A stretch of 42,402 nucleotides of DNA from Pirellulales bacterium (lineage in GTDB: Bacteria; Planctomycetota; Planctomycetia; Pirellulales; JAICIG01). The notes under the pieces are model-generated. The model was not told the origin of the DNA. It saw only the letters and a list, made by a program, of their open reading frames with translations, and ran no database searches. Of the stretch, positions 1 to 9,166 are shown one piece after another. The number at the start of each line of letters is the position of its first letter. The first letter of the stretch is position 1. The DNA lies in assembly GCA_035533075.1 (NCBI GenBank), contig DATLUO010000035.1:1-42402 (forward strand), in the 5' to 3' direction. Made by a program: the position numbers and the translations under genes.

Positions 1-147
1 CAACGTTCCGACAACCCGGTCAACCAGCTCGGCATCCACGGTAGCCAGAAGCAGGCACGAATTGTAGCCGTCGGCCTGCACGACGACCGCAGGACGCTTT
101 TTGCCGCGAGCGCCGGAGGAATGCGGGAACCGAACGAGCACTGGCAT
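1..147 (-). CDS. MazF/PemK-like toxin, 5' part only
   Basis: The reverse strand reads from an ATG at 147 off the left edge of the window, giving about 49 residues. The start contains VLVRFPHSSG followed by GKKRPAVVVQADGYN, which resembles the N-terminal strand and the KRPxVVxQxDxYN signature of MazF/PemK-type endoribonuclease toxins. The preceding in-frame codons reach a stop without another start, so this ATG is the only good start. It lacks the usual short lead-in with Gly-Asp, so it may be trimmed. No antitoxin ORF is seen directly upstream, where palindromic repeats begin instead. It is partial; a solitary or decayed toxin is possible. Confidence 0.55.
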   Translation of the reverse strand, partial: MPVLVRFPHSSGARGKKRPAVVVQADGYNSCLLLATVDAELVDRVVGTL

Positions 148-207
148 TCCGATGTAAACTTTTATGGTTTAACATGTTATGTCGATCCAAACGGGCGGGT
201 GCCCTGT

Positions 208-429
208 CACGCCGACACGGCGTGCAAAATAAAGGCGACACGCGCGTGTCGCTTTTGTTTTGCGCGAGCGACTGGTTTTGGTTCCGGCCTTCGAGACGGC
301 GCAAAACAAAGGCGCCGCGCGCGCGGCGCCTTTACCGCGCACACGGGGCCGGTGGTGCGCGAGCGTCTCGACGCTCGATTCACGTGCCCGTCGCTTGTCT
401 ACGCGGCCCCGACGCGACACGCGTGTCGC
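208..429. repeat. Cluster of GC-rich palindromes (REP-like), in gene-free 148-561
   Basis: Several strong hairpins lie here. Arms CACGCCG/CGGCGTG span 208-224. An 18-bp perfect palindrome GCGACACGCGCGTGTCGC is at 235-252, inside a longer imperfect hairpin whose outer arms read GCAAAATAAAG and CTTTTGTTTTGC. A 26-bp perfect palindrome is at 308-333, and a 16-bp palindrome GCGACACGCGTGTCGC at 414-429. The first two large hairpins share the flank GCAAAAYAAAGGCG, so they look like diverged copies of one element. Open frames over this stretch come from the repeat and are not called as genes. Nothing else is seen in 430-561 except a small CACCC-TTT-GGGTG hairpin near 480. Confidence 0.75.
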
Positions 430-561
430 TTGCGCGCAGTCGAGGCCCGGACGCCGGCCCGGAGCGGGCGGGCTTGGTCACCCTTTGGGTGCTGAGATTT
501 GCGGCGGAGCGACGTGCTTTTTCCGACGTCGTGCTACAATAACCCAAAACGGGAACCTTTT

Positions 562-1293
562 ATGCCGCTGCGCGATCACTTTCGCCCACCCTTGGATGAC
601 GTGCATTCCTGGGATGAGCTCCACGGAATGTGGCCGGCGACGATCGTCCGCAAGCTCAACGAGATCCTTCCGCAGCCTTACTTTGCCGCGCCCGGGGTTC
701 ACCTCGGCACGCTTTATGAAATCGACGTCGGAACTTACCGCGATCCCGCGTCGGGGCCGGACGGCCCGCACGACGGCAACGGTGGGGTGGCCATCGCCGC
801 GTATGCGCCACCGAAGCCGACCCTGACGTTGGAGCCGCGGTTGCCGAACCAGGACGTGTACGAAGTCCGCATCTACGACAGCCGACGCAACCGGCGGTTG
901 GTGGCGGCCATGGAGATCGTCAGCCCGTCGAACAAAGACCGACCCGAGACGCGAGGCACCTTTGTGTCGAGGGCCGCCGCCTTGCTCAAGCACGATGTCT
1001 GCCTGTCGATCGTCGATGTCGAGACCACCGGCGATTTCAACTTGTATGCGGAGCTGCTGAGTTTTATGGAAAGCGTCGATCCGGCGTTGGGCGACGGACC
1101 GCCGGCCGTGTACGCGGCGACACTTCGCTTGCGCAACGAAGACCGCCGACGCCTGATGGATCTCTGGTATCATCCGCTGGCGGTCGGCCAAAGCCTGCCG
1201 TCGTTGCCCATCTGGCTCACGCCAACCTTCGCCATCTCGCTCGACCTGGAGGCCAACTACGAAGAGACTTGCCGCGCCCTGAGGATCGGATGA
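562..1293 (+). CDS. DUF4058 family protein
   Basis: A 243-residue protein beginning MPLRDHFRPPL, with DELHGMWPATIVRKLNEILP, a YFAAPGVHLG segment and a central EIVSPSNK motif. This is the pattern of DUF4058, a family common in planctomycetes and cyanobacteria with no established biochemical role. The EIVSPSNK stretch recalls PD-(D/E)xK-type cores, but I cannot show activity. The open frame extends upstream to 499, but ATG 562 gives the canonical N terminus. Its TGA overlaps the ATG of the next gene (ATGA at 1290-1293), so the two are probably translationally coupled, though nothing indicates a shared function. Confidence 0.85.
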   Translation: MPLRDHFRPPLDDVHSWDELHGMWPATIVRKLNEILPQPYFAAPGVHLGTLYEIDVGTYRDPASGPDGPHDGNGGVAIAAYAPPKPTLTLEPRLPNQDVYEVRIYDSRRNRRLVAAMEIVSPSNKDRPETRGTFVSRAAALLKHDVCLSIVDVETTGDFNLYAELLSFMESVDPALGDGPPAVYAATLRLRNEDRRRLMDLWYHPLAVGQSLPSLPIWLTPTFAISLDLEANYEETCRALRIG

Positions 1294-4200
1294 ACCGAAT
1301 CAAGCCGTGGCGCAGTGCTTTGGCGGCGCTGCTGATGGTTGCTTGCTGGTCGCCCCGCTGCTCCGCGGCGGTGGTTGTGTTCGCGAATCGCACGCCGAGA
1401 GAAGTCGAATTCATCCTGGTGGAGCAGGCGGAAGAACGCGCACTCAAGCTTGCGCCGGGCGAACTCGGGGCGTTCAGGACCGGCCCCGGAACCGGGTTCT
1501 GGTTCGCCGACGAACCGAACCACGGCTACCGCCTGCGCGGCGGCTGTGCCTACGTCTTTCTCCACAGCCGTCGTCTGGCCCGCCGCGAGCTGCACCGCAT
1601 CCAACTTGTCGGGGAAGACGTGGGGCTTGTCGGGGAAGACGTCGCGCCGGACGACGAAACCGAAACCGGGCCCGGTCCAGCCGAGGCGGCGAAGCCGAGC
1701 ATCGCGGGCAGCCCCGCCGAACAACGGCGCGCCGCGCGGATCGCGGTCAGGCTGGCTTGCGACGCCTCCGGGACGGACCAGCCCGATGTCTGGGAAGCGC
1801 GGCTGCGCGCCTGCCTGCGGGACGCTGCCCGCATCACGACGCGGCAGTGCGGCGTGACGTTCGAAGCGGTCGATTTCCAGCGGTGGCGACCGGACCGACC
1901 GCTGGCGGACGACGGCGAGGCGCTCCGCGATCTGCGTTCCGCGCTGCCGGCGCAGCCGGGCGAACTCGTCATCGGCTTCACCACGCGGCCCGATCGCGCA
2001 GCGCCTTGCGCCGGCCCGCCGGCGACCGCGCCGCTGGCCTCGCACCTGTTGATCCGCGAAGGTCCGCAACCGACGCCGCAACATGAGCGGCTGGAAGCGC
2101 TGTTGCACGCCTTGGGACATTACCTCGGCGCCGCGCACAGTCCCGAACCCGATTCCCTGATGCGCTCGGCCCTCGACCCGACACCCGCGCAGCCGCGTTC
2201 CGCCTTGCACTTCGATCCCGTCAACGCCCTCGCCATGGCGCTGGTCGCCGACGACTTGTCCCTGACAAAACCTCGAGCGCTGCCGGACCTCAGTCCCGGC
2301 GTGCGAACGCGGCTCGAAAGCATCTACGCGACGCTCTCGGAAGCGCTGCCGGCCGACCCCACGGCGGCAAGCTGGCTGCGGCTGCTGAAGCCCGCGGCGA
2401 GGGATGCGGCGGAACCGGCCATGCCGGCGGCGCGTCGCCAAGAGGAGCTTCCGCCTAGCGAGACGGAAAGCCCGCCCCCGCTCGAACCCCGCACGCCGGA
2501 ACCCGCGCGCGGCGTCTCCGACGAAGCTGCCGCGGCACCCGTCGAGCGCGCAGCGGACAAGCGCGCGGCAGATCTGGCCCGCGACGACCCGCTGGCGGCG
2601 AACGTCGCCCGTGAATCGCTCGACGAGCCAAGCTACGATTCCCAGCCTGCGCAACCGCTCGATCACCGCGTGCCGGACGAAAACCGGGCGGAGATACCGC
2701 GGGCGTTGGCGTTGGCGCTGCTCTTACTGGCCCTCCCGGCGGCGATGGTCGTTTGGAGACTTGCCGACCGCAACCCACATGGTGTCGGGGCAGACGACCC
2801 ATCCGCGTCGAACGGGCAGCCGTTGAAGGCGATCGATCGCGCGGGCTGGTGGGCCTACTTGGCCAGCGTGGCGATCGTCGGCGGATGGGTGACGCATGCG
2901 ATGCTTTCCGGCCAGCAGGCGGGGTTCAAGGCCGCGGCACTGCTGTTGTTCGCCGGAATGACCGTCATGACCGTAGCCCCGCTCTACCCGATGGCCGGAC
3001 CGTTGGTCTATCTCGTCTTATCGTACAGCCTGCAACGGGAAGACCCCGCGGCCGCCCGCATCGAGGACTCCGGGATCATGGGCTATTTGGTGTTGTTGGC
3101 AGTCGCCGCCTTGATCCTGCGATTGGTGCGTCAACGGCGCTGGCCGCGTCCGCCACGCGAGGCGGTCGTGTGGGCCTTGCTGGGCATGATGGCCTGGATT
3201 GGCGTGTCGGTGCTGAACGCCACGCTCGACGGCTTGCCGGTGACGCCGAACCTCGTTCATCGTGCGGCGCGGTTCGTGCAAGTGCTGGTCCTCTTCCTGG
3301 TGACGTTTTACGCCGGCGCCGGCCTGGCGGAGTTGCGGCTGACCACGCTCTTGCTGGCGTTGTCGCTCGTCGCCCGCGTCTACGTTTTCCACGCTCACGT
3401 CCGACTCGAGCAGAACCTGGCGATGGTGGCGGCGATGGTCTGCCCGCTGTTGTGGGTGACGGCCCAAACGGCGCCGGCCAGGCTGGCCATGCTCGGCTGT
3501 TACCTGCTGCTGGCGCACTTCGTTTGTCTGATCGGGTATATTCAGAACCGCGCGGCGATGGTGGCCCTGCCCGTTGCGGCGGCGGTGCTCTTGCTCTCGT
3601 CGCGGCATCGCACGCGCGCTCTCTTGCTGGCGGCGCCCGTGGCGGTCGCCTTGGCGGCGTGGCTGCCCAGCTCGGGCCTTCTGGACCGCTTCACGGGAAT
3701 CTATCAGCAAGGACAATTCCAAGAGAGCGCATACTATCGATTGCGGCTTTGGGGCGCCGGCTGGCACATGGCCCTCGACCACGCGGTTCTCGGCGTGGGG
3801 CCGGGCAATTTCGACCTGCTGGTTCAAAACTACGATCCAGATTTGCTGGCGATGGGCCCCCACAACGGCGTCGTGCAAATGGCGGCCGAAACCGGACTGG
3901 TGGGCGTGGCGCTTTATCTGGGGCTGATTCTGTCGGCCAGCCTACGGCTGGCCGCCACCGTCTGGCGATATCGCGACGACTGGCGAGGTTGTCTCGCCGG
4001 CGGCGTGCTCGCCGGCCTCGCCGCGCACGTGGTCACCGGACTGTTTCTCGAAAACCCGTCGTTGGCGGTCACCTATGTGCTGCTGGCCCAGGGTCTGACG
4101 TTGTCGGCCGTACCGGTGACACACGTCTACCGCGAGCGTCTTCGTCTACCGCTGCCCGACTTCTTGGCCCAGCCGCTGGCCGACTTTTCGTTGCGGTGGC

Positions 4201-5171
4201 CGCGCGTCGTATCGGGCATGCCCGTCGCCTGGCGAAGCCCGTCTCGATGCCGCCCGGCCGAAGGCGGCGTCGCCGGCGCAGCGCGGGAATCAGCATGGCC
4301 AAAGGCGGCAGGCGGAGCGTGGCTGCTGCTCGCCCTTTACGCGGCCTTGACGGTCGCCGGCTCCTTGACGCCTTTCTCCTTTCAGGCCGCGAGTGTCGAT
4401 GCGGCCCTGTCGATCTACGGGCGCGAGATGGGGCGGGCCATTGAGTTCAGCGACCGCGCCGACTGGTTGTCGAACGTGCTCTTGTTCGTGCCCCTTGGCT
4501 TCTTGGCCATGGCGGCCTGTTGTGGCGCGCGAAGGCGATTTGCCCGCCGCGCGGCCACGAGTTTCCTGGTTGTGATCGGTTGCCTGTTGTTCAGCGCCTC
4601 GATCGAGCTGGCCCAGGTCTGGTTCCCGTCGCGGACCGTCAATCCGAACGACGTGGCCGCGGAAACGTTGGGCGCGGCGCTGGGCGTCGTCGTTTTCCTC
4701 TTGGTCGGAGACCGGCTCGTGGCAATGGCATCGTCCGTGTTGGCCACGCGCAGGCCTTTATGCCGGAGCGAAAAGCTGCTCGCTTGCTACGCGGCGGCGG
4801 TGCTCGTCTATGCCGCCTGGCCGTTCGACTTCACCATCAGTCCCAGCGATCTGGCCGGCAAGTTGCGCGACGGCCGCCTGGACCTGGCCGATTGGTCGCG
4901 TCCCGGCTGGTTGTCGGTCTTCATGGCATCGCTGCTGCTGATGGCTCCCATCGGGTTCCTGCTGCGCACCGTCGCGACACCGCGCGGTCGGCCGGTGCGC
5001 GGCTGCGCGGCCGCGCTGGGCTGGGGATTGGCATGGTTACTGGCAATCGAGTTCTGCCGGCTACTGACATTGAGCCAATCCGTCGGCGTGCTGCACCTGG
5101 CGGGCGGAGCGGCGGGCATGGTGTGCGGTGCTTTCGCCTGGGCCGGCACCCGAGGCAAAGCAACGCCCTGA
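1290..5171 (+). CDS. Fusion: matrixin-like domain + O-antigen-ligase-like region + two VanZ-like modules
   Basis: About 1293 residues, starting at ATG 1290 (MNRIKPWRSALAALL), followed by a signal peptide ending near CSAA. Residues ~150-330 form a soluble domain with HALGHYLGAAH at H273/H277/H283. This fits the zinc-binding pattern HExxHxxGxxH of matrixin-type metallopeptidases, except that the catalytic Glu is Ala, so a non-peptidase role is likely. A Pro/Glu/Ala-rich linker leads to a membrane segment near residue 475. Residues ~520-950 are polytopic and carry GVGPGNFDLL and MGPHNGVVQMAAETGLVG, typical of the Wzy/WaaL O-antigen ligase family. The C terminus has a VanZ-like module (DWLSNVLLFVPLGFL, ELAQVWFPSRTVNPNDVAAE) and a more degenerate second copy (WPFDFTISPSDL, IEFCRLL). 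It probably polymerises or ligates surface glycan. A tandem LVGEDV duplication occurs near residue 110. Confidence 0.8.
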   Translation: MNRIKPWRSALAALLMVACWSPRCSAAVVVFANRTPREVEFILVEQAEERALKLAPGELGAFRTGPGTGFWFADEPNHGYRLRGGCAYVFLHSRRLARRELHRIQLVGEDVGLVGEDVAPDDETETGPGPAEAAKPSIAGSPAEQRRAARIAVRLACDASGTDQPDVWEARLRACLRDAARITTRQCGVTFEAVDFQRWRPDRPLADDGEALRDLRSALPAQPGELVIGFTTRPDRAAPCAGPPATAPLASHLLIREGPQPTPQHERLEALLHALGHYLGAAHSPEPDSLMRSALDPTPAQPRSALHFDPVNALAMALVADDLSLTKPRALPDLSPGVRTRLESIYATLSEALPADPTAASWLRLLKPAARDAAEPAMPAARRQEELPPSETESPPPLEPRTPEPARGVSDEAAAAPVERAADKRAADLARDDPLAANVARESLDEPSYDSQPAQPLDHRVPDENRAEIPRALALALLLLALPAAMVVWRLADRNPHGVGADDPSASNGQPLKAIDRAGWWAYLASVAIVGGWVTHAMLSGQQAGFKAAALLLFAGMTVMTVAPLYPMAGPLVYLVLSYSLQREDPAAARIEDSGIMGYLVLLAVAALILRLVRQRRWPRPPREAVVWALLGMMAWIGVSVLNATLDGLPVTPNLVHRAARFVQVLVLFLVTFYAGAGLAELRLTTLLLALSLVARVYVFHAHVRLEQNLAMVAAMVCPLLWVTAQTAPARLAMLGCYLLLAHFVCLIGYIQNRAAMVALPVAAAVLLLSSRHRTRALLLAAPVAVALAAWLPSSGLLDRFTGIYQQGQFQESAYYRLRLWGAGWHMALDHAVLGVGPGNFDLLVQNYDPDLLAMGPHNGVVQMAAETGLVGVALYLGLILSASLRLAATVWRYRDDWRGCLAGGVLAGLAAHVVTGLFLENPSLAVTYVLLAQGLTLSAVPVTHVYRERLRLPLPDFLAQPLADFSLRWPRVVSGMPVAWRSPSRCRPAEGGVAGAARESAWPKAAGGAWLLLALYAALTVAGSLTPFSFQAASVDAALSIYGREMGRAIEFSDRADWLSNVLLFVPLGFLAMAACCGARRRFARRAATSFLVVIGCLLFSASIELAQVWFPSRTVNPNDVAAETLGAALGVVVFLLVGDRLVAMASSVLATRRPLCRSEKLLACYAAAVLVYAAWPFDFTISPSDLAGKLRDGRLDLADWSRPGWLSVFMASLLLMAPIGFLLRTVATPRGRPVRGCAAALGWGLAWLLAIEFCRLLTLSQSVGVLHLAGGAAGMVCGAFAWAGTRGKATP

Positions 5172-5715
5172 CGGCGAGCGGCTACCAAAAGAGCTAAATT
5201 ACGCCTGTGCGCGTATCGACATGACCGATTTTGCGGCTATGATCTACTCCGGTCCAAGGGTGCCGCTACCTTGAGAAAGGGCAACCCCTTGACAAATGGA
5301 AACGGTCAACTAACTTGGGAAACTTAGTACGAATCGGCTTGTTGCGGCATCCTTGACTGACCGATGGATGCCCGGCAATGCCAGCGAAAGTCTTTGGTCG
5401 AATCGGCGAGTTTTCGCCGGCCGGTTGAAGCAAGTGCCGCCGACGGATTTTGGGAAAACGCTCCGCGTAAAACTTCTCGCTCTTGCCAGGGCGAAGAGTG
5501 GGTGCCTTTCCGGTCCGCGAGGCAGTGGGTGAAAGGTTCAACCTGCACCCCACGGGGACGGAGTCCGCGCCGGGCGCGGCAAATCATTCGCTCCTCCGTG
5601 GTAGACGCGCCAAATCTCGGTTCCCTTCTCTTCGTTTCAAGTCCGACAGACCGGCCGCCGTTTCACCGAGCTCGGCATCGGCTGTACGAATCTTTGTTCG
5701 TTATTTCCTCACTCC
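5172..5715 (+). other. Gene-free leader upstream of the exosortase operon
   Basis: This 544-nt stretch contains no convincing gene; the short open frames lack ribosome sites and recognisable motifs. It holds a promoter-like pair at 5216-5243, a TTGACA at 5289-5294 with only a poor -10 (TAACTT, 16-nt spacing), a small hairpin AAGGG-CAAC-CCCTT just before that TTGACA, and a hairpin CGGCGA-GTTT-TCGCCG at 5404-5419 without a U-tract. If transcription starts near 5250, the exosortase mRNA has a leader of about 465 nt, long enough for a structured regulatory RNA. I recognise no known riboswitch class in it. Confidence 0.4.
5216..5243 (+). promoter_or_regulatory. Candidate sigma-70-type promoter
   Basis: TCGACA at 5216-5221 and TATGAT at 5238-5243 are separated by 16 nt; each matches the consensus hexamer at five of six positions. 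It lies about 45 nt after the VanZ-fusion gene and faces the exosortase operon. The call rests on sequence match only. Confidence 0.4.
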
Positions 5716-6747
5716 ATGCGACGCCATCGCACACGTAAGGGCGCCAAGAACCGCGGCGCGGTCCATGCCGGTTTTAACGGGCACGGCGCCCACGGCGAAA
5801 GGGCCAGCAAGTCGGCGGCCGCCGTTGCGGCGGAGCAGCTCGACTCGTCGCCGTTTGTTTTCACCTGGCCGGTGCGGACCGCAATCGCCCTGTTGATCGC
5901 CCTTTTCGCCTGGTCCTATTGGCAGGTCCTGGGCGAACTGGTGACCGCCTGGAACCATCAGCCCGACTATTCGCACGGCTGGTTCGTCGTCCCGGTGGCC
6001 GGCTACCTGCTCTGGTCGCGCCGGGCAGACTTGCCCGGCCGCTCGCGGTCCTTTGCCTGGGGCGGCTTGCTGCTCGTCGGCCTGTCGCTGGCAGTGCGGA
6101 CCGCGGGCAGTGCTTTCTATATCGACGCCGTCGAGGCCTGGTCGATTCCGCTTTGGGTGGCGGGAGCGTTCTGGCTGTTGGGCGGCCGGCGGGTGTGCTG
6201 GTGGTCGTTGCCCGCGGTGGGATTTCTGGCCTTCATGATTCCCTTGCCCTTCCATGCCGAGCACCTGCTGAGCTATCCCTTGCAGCGCGTGGCCACGCGG
6301 GCAAGCTGCTGGTTGCTGCAGAGCCTGGCCCAGCCGGCCTTGCAGGAGGCCAACGTGGTGAGCATCGGCGAGGTGCGGCTGAACATTGTCGAAGCCTGCA
6401 GCGGACTGCGGATTTTTGTTTCCATCCTGGCGCTGGCCTATCTCTACGCCGCGCTGATCAAGAAGCCGTTGTGGACCAAGTGCGCGTTGTTCGTGGCGGT
6501 GGCCCCGGTGGCCGTGGCCGCCAACGCCTTGCGAATCACGCTCACCGGGCTGTTGCACGTGATGGTGTCGGGCGAGGCGGCGCATCGCTTTTCGCACGAC
6601 CTGGCCGGCTGGCTGATGCTGCCCATCGCGGCCGCGATGTTGGCCTTCGTGGTGTGGTATGTCGACAAGCTGGTGTTGCAGGTCGAAACATTGACCGCGG
6701 GCGACTTGCTCCGCGAGGGCGCCGCCAACCCAACGCCCGTAACTTAA
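5716..6747 (+). CDS. Exosortase (transpeptidase-like membrane protein)
   Basis: 343 residues with about eight membrane segments. The family signatures are all present: PDYSHGWFVVPVAGYLLW near the N terminus, IVEACSGLR carrying the catalytic Cys (C228), AANALRITLTG with the conserved Arg (R273), and HRFSHDLAGW with the conserved His (H294). Exosortases cleave and anchor proteins bearing a C-terminal PEP-CTERM-type signal and are typically encoded inside exopolysaccharide loci, as here. The first ~50 residues are basic and disordered and may not all be translated. It is the first gene after a long leader and is followed at 73 nt by the Wzc-like kinase. I cannot assign the subtype. No PEP-CTERM substrate is visible in the window. 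Confidence 0.9.
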   Translation: MRRHRTRKGAKNRGAVHAGFNGHGAHGERASKSAAAVAAEQLDSSPFVFTWPVRTAIALLIALFAWSYWQVLGELVTAWNHQPDYSHGWFVVPVAGYLLWSRRADLPGRSRSFAWGGLLLVGLSLAVRTAGSAFYIDAVEAWSIPLWVAGAFWLLGGRRVCWWSLPAVGFLAFMIPLPFHAEHLLSYPLQRVATRASCWLLQSLAQPALQEANVVSIGEVRLNIVEACSGLRIFVSILALAYLYAALIKKPLWTKCALFVAVAPVAVAANALRITLTGLLHVMVSGEAAHRFSHDLAGWLMLPIAAAMLAFVVWYVDKLVLQVETLTAGDLLREGAANPTPVT

Positions 6748-6820
6748 AACCAAGCGAGAAGCTACGCGGAGCGGCATTTTCGGCCTCAGCGGCCGCGGCC
6801 GACTCTCCGGCGAACAAACC

Positions 6821-9148
6821 ATGTCGAATCCTCTACTGCCAAATCGGATGCCGTCGGGCCCGGAACCAGACCGGTCGCCCATGACGGCCGAAGGCGGCGT
6901 CAAAATGATCACGGTGGCGGAAGTGCTCGCCGTGCTGCGCCGCTGGTGGTGGCAGTGTACGCTGGCGGGCATCGTGCTGGCGGCGGTGGCCGGCGGCGTG
7001 GTCTGGAGCACCTTCAAGCCGGTCTACGAAGGACTGGCGCTGTTGCTCATCAAGTCGGATCCCGAATACATCGCCTTTCCGCAACAGTCGAATTCCTACT
7101 CGTTCGCCTGGACGCAGTTGGAGACGCTGCGCAGCCCGATCGTTCTTTCTCGCGTGGCGGCGCAGCCGGAGATCGCCAGCCAGCCGGAGGCCAAGGAGAT
7201 CGGCGAGGTCGACCAGTGGCTGGCCAAGAAGCTGGACGTGCGTTTTGTGGGCCAGTCGGACTTGTGCCAGGTGACCTTTCGATCGGAGCGCCCCGAGGTG
7301 GCGGCGATGGTCGTCAACGCGGTGGTCGACGAATACTTGGCGCTGCACCAGGACCGCGAAGGCGAGCAAGCCGACCGCATCATCTCCTTGCTGGCCGATC
7401 AGCAGCGCGAGCGCCAGTCGGAGGTGGAAGGCCTGCGCGAACGCGTGCGAGCGTTGCTGAAAAAAACGACCGGGCGCGAGCCGCTCATGCTGCGCGGCGA
7501 GAGCAGCCTGATCATTCGCCAGAACCCGTTGGCCGACGCCGAAGATCGCCGCATCGCCGCCGAGGTGGAGTGCGAGGTGCTGTCGGCCCAGTTGAAGGTC
7601 TATCAAGAGGCTGTCGCCGCCGACAAGGTGGAGATTCCGCCCGAAGAGCTGCAACGGGCGTTGTTCGAGCATCCCGCGATCAATCATCTCAGCCAGCAAG
7701 TGGCCGGGCTCGAACAGTTGGTGGCGATGAGGAAGAATGCCGCCGCGCCTGGTTACAAAGACGCGCTTGTCAACAAGACCAAGGAGCTGCAGAAAGCGCG
7801 GGAAGTCCTTGAGACCCAAGTTGAAAAGCTGAAGCCCTCGGTGGCCAAGGAATTGGAGCGGCAGCTTTTGGCCGATCAAGTGGAAAAGATTCACGAGTTG
7901 CAGGTCAAGCTCGAAGTGCAAAAACGGATGATGGCCCAATGGGACGAGAAGGCGCAGAAGGAGCGCAAGGAGATGGAGAGCCACGGCAGCGAGCGGCTCG
8001 ACCTGCAGTTCGCCCAAGACGACTTGGAGCGCTCCGAGGAAGTCCACTCCCGAATTGCCGAGCGCATCGTGGCCTTGAAGACCGAAAAGGTCCGGCCCGC
8101 GCGGGCCACCAAGCAGCACGCGGCCAAGCCTCCCAAAGAGCCGGTCGAAAAAATCCCCTATCGCAAGCTCTTCATCGCCGGTTTCGGCGCGTTTTTCGTC
8201 CCCTTCGGCATCGCCTTCTTGTGGGAACGCCTGGCCCGCCGGGTTTCCGACGGCGAGCGCTTGTCCGCCGACGCCAACCTGCTGGTGCTCGGTGAAGTGG
8301 CCTCGTTGCCCACCCGGCGGATGACGGGCACGACGCATTCGGCCGGTTACGTCCGCGAACGGGTGACGTTCGAGGAGAGCGTCGATGCCTTGCGCGTCAC
8401 CTTGATGCACTTGCCCGAGGCCGAACGGCTGACCACGTTGCTCGTGACCAGCGCCGTCAGCGGCGAGGGAAAGACCAACTTGGCGGCGTCGCTCGCGATC
8501 AGCCTGGCCCGCGCGACCCACGCGCCGCTGTTGATCATCGACGGCGACATGCGCGACCCCGACGTACACGAGATCTTCGGCGTTTCGCTCCGTCCGGGGC
8601 TGGCCCAGGTGCTCGACGACACCTGCCCGCTGGAAACGGCGATTGTCAAGACGGAAATCGAACACGTCGATATGCTGCCGGCCGGCAAGTTGAAGAACAG
8701 TCCGCACTTCTTGCTTCGCAACGGAGCGTTCCAGTCGTTGCTGGCCGGCCTGCAGACGAAATACCGCTATGTGATCGTCGATTCGCCGCCCGTGCTCTCG
8801 GCCAGCGAAGCGGTGGTGCTGGCCCACGCCTGCGACGCCGTGCTGATCTGCTCGCGGTGCGACTACAGCCGCAGCTTTCATTTGCGCTCGGCCAAAGACC
8901 GGCTGGTAAGCGCCGGCGCCCGCGTGTTGGGCGCCGTCATCAGCGGAGTGCCCACCCGGTCGTGGGCCCAGCGTTACGGTGGCTATGGGTACGGCTGGGA
9001 ACGGTATGCCGAGTCGTTTCGGTCGTTCTATGCCGACGGCCAGCGGCTGACGCCCGAAATCGAGGATTTGCGGGACGGCATCGTGGGCGCGGACGACCCG
9101 CACGGTGCCGATGGCAACGGCAACGGTCCGATGAACGGTCACTCCTAG
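6821..9148 (+). CDS. Wzc-like chain-length regulator with tyrosine autokinase domain
   Basis: 775 residues. Residues ~30-65 hold the cytoplasmic entry and first membrane segment (RRWWWQCTLAGIVLAAVAGG). Then comes a Wzz-type periplasmic domain with long coiled-coil regions (~180-420, rich in Glu/Lys/Gln/Leu), and a second membrane segment near 450-470 (LFIAGFGAFFVPFGIAFLW). The C-terminal half is a BY-kinase: Walker A in VSGEGKTN (K551), Walker A' LLIIDGDMRDPD, Walker B YVIVDSPPVL. The tail has a Tyr cluster (RYGGYGYGWERY) that is the probable autophosphorylation site. In characterised systems such proteins control glycan polymerisation and export. The fused kinase is the proteobacterial-type arrangement. 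It probably forms an operon with the exosortase and the TPR gene. Confidence 0.9.
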   Translation: MSNPLLPNRMPSGPEPDRSPMTAEGGVKMITVAEVLAVLRRWWWQCTLAGIVLAAVAGGVVWSTFKPVYEGLALLLIKSDPEYIAFPQQSNSYSFAWTQLETLRSPIVLSRVAAQPEIASQPEAKEIGEVDQWLAKKLDVRFVGQSDLCQVTFRSERPEVAAMVVNAVVDEYLALHQDREGEQADRIISLLADQQRERQSEVEGLRERVRALLKKTTGREPLMLRGESSLIIRQNPLADAEDRRIAAEVECEVLSAQLKVYQEAVAADKVEIPPEELQRALFEHPAINHLSQQVAGLEQLVAMRKNAAAPGYKDALVNKTKELQKAREVLETQVEKLKPSVAKELERQLLADQVEKIHELQVKLEVQKRMMAQWDEKAQKERKEMESHGSERLDLQFAQDDLERSEEVHSRIAERIVALKTEKVRPARATKQHAAKPPKEPVEKIPYRKLFIAGFGAFFVPFGIAFLWERLARRVSDGERLSADANLLVLGEVASLPTRRMTGTTHSAGYVRERVTFEESVDALRVTLMHLPEAERLTTLLVTSAVSGEGKTNLAASLAISLARATHAPLLIIDGDMRDPDVHEIFGVSLRPGLAQVLDDTCPLETAIVKTEIEHVDMLPAGKLKNSPHFLLRNGAFQSLLAGLQTKYRYVIVDSPPVLSASEAVVLAHACDAVLICSRCDYSRSFHLRSAKDRLVSAGARVLGAVISGVPTRSWAQRYGGYGYGWERYAESFRSFYADGQRLTPEIEDLRDGIVGADDPHGADGNGNGPMNGHS

Positions 9149-9166
9149 GCGTCTGTTCGAAGTCAC

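Noticed and set aside
121-542. Several overlapping small open frames at the left end
   Set aside because: They are translations of palindromic repeats in several frames and lack ribosome sites or family features.
5172-5715. Cyclic-di-GMP riboswitch upstream of the exosortase
   Set aside because: I looked for the conserved core segments of the known class and could not place them; only generic hairpins are visible.
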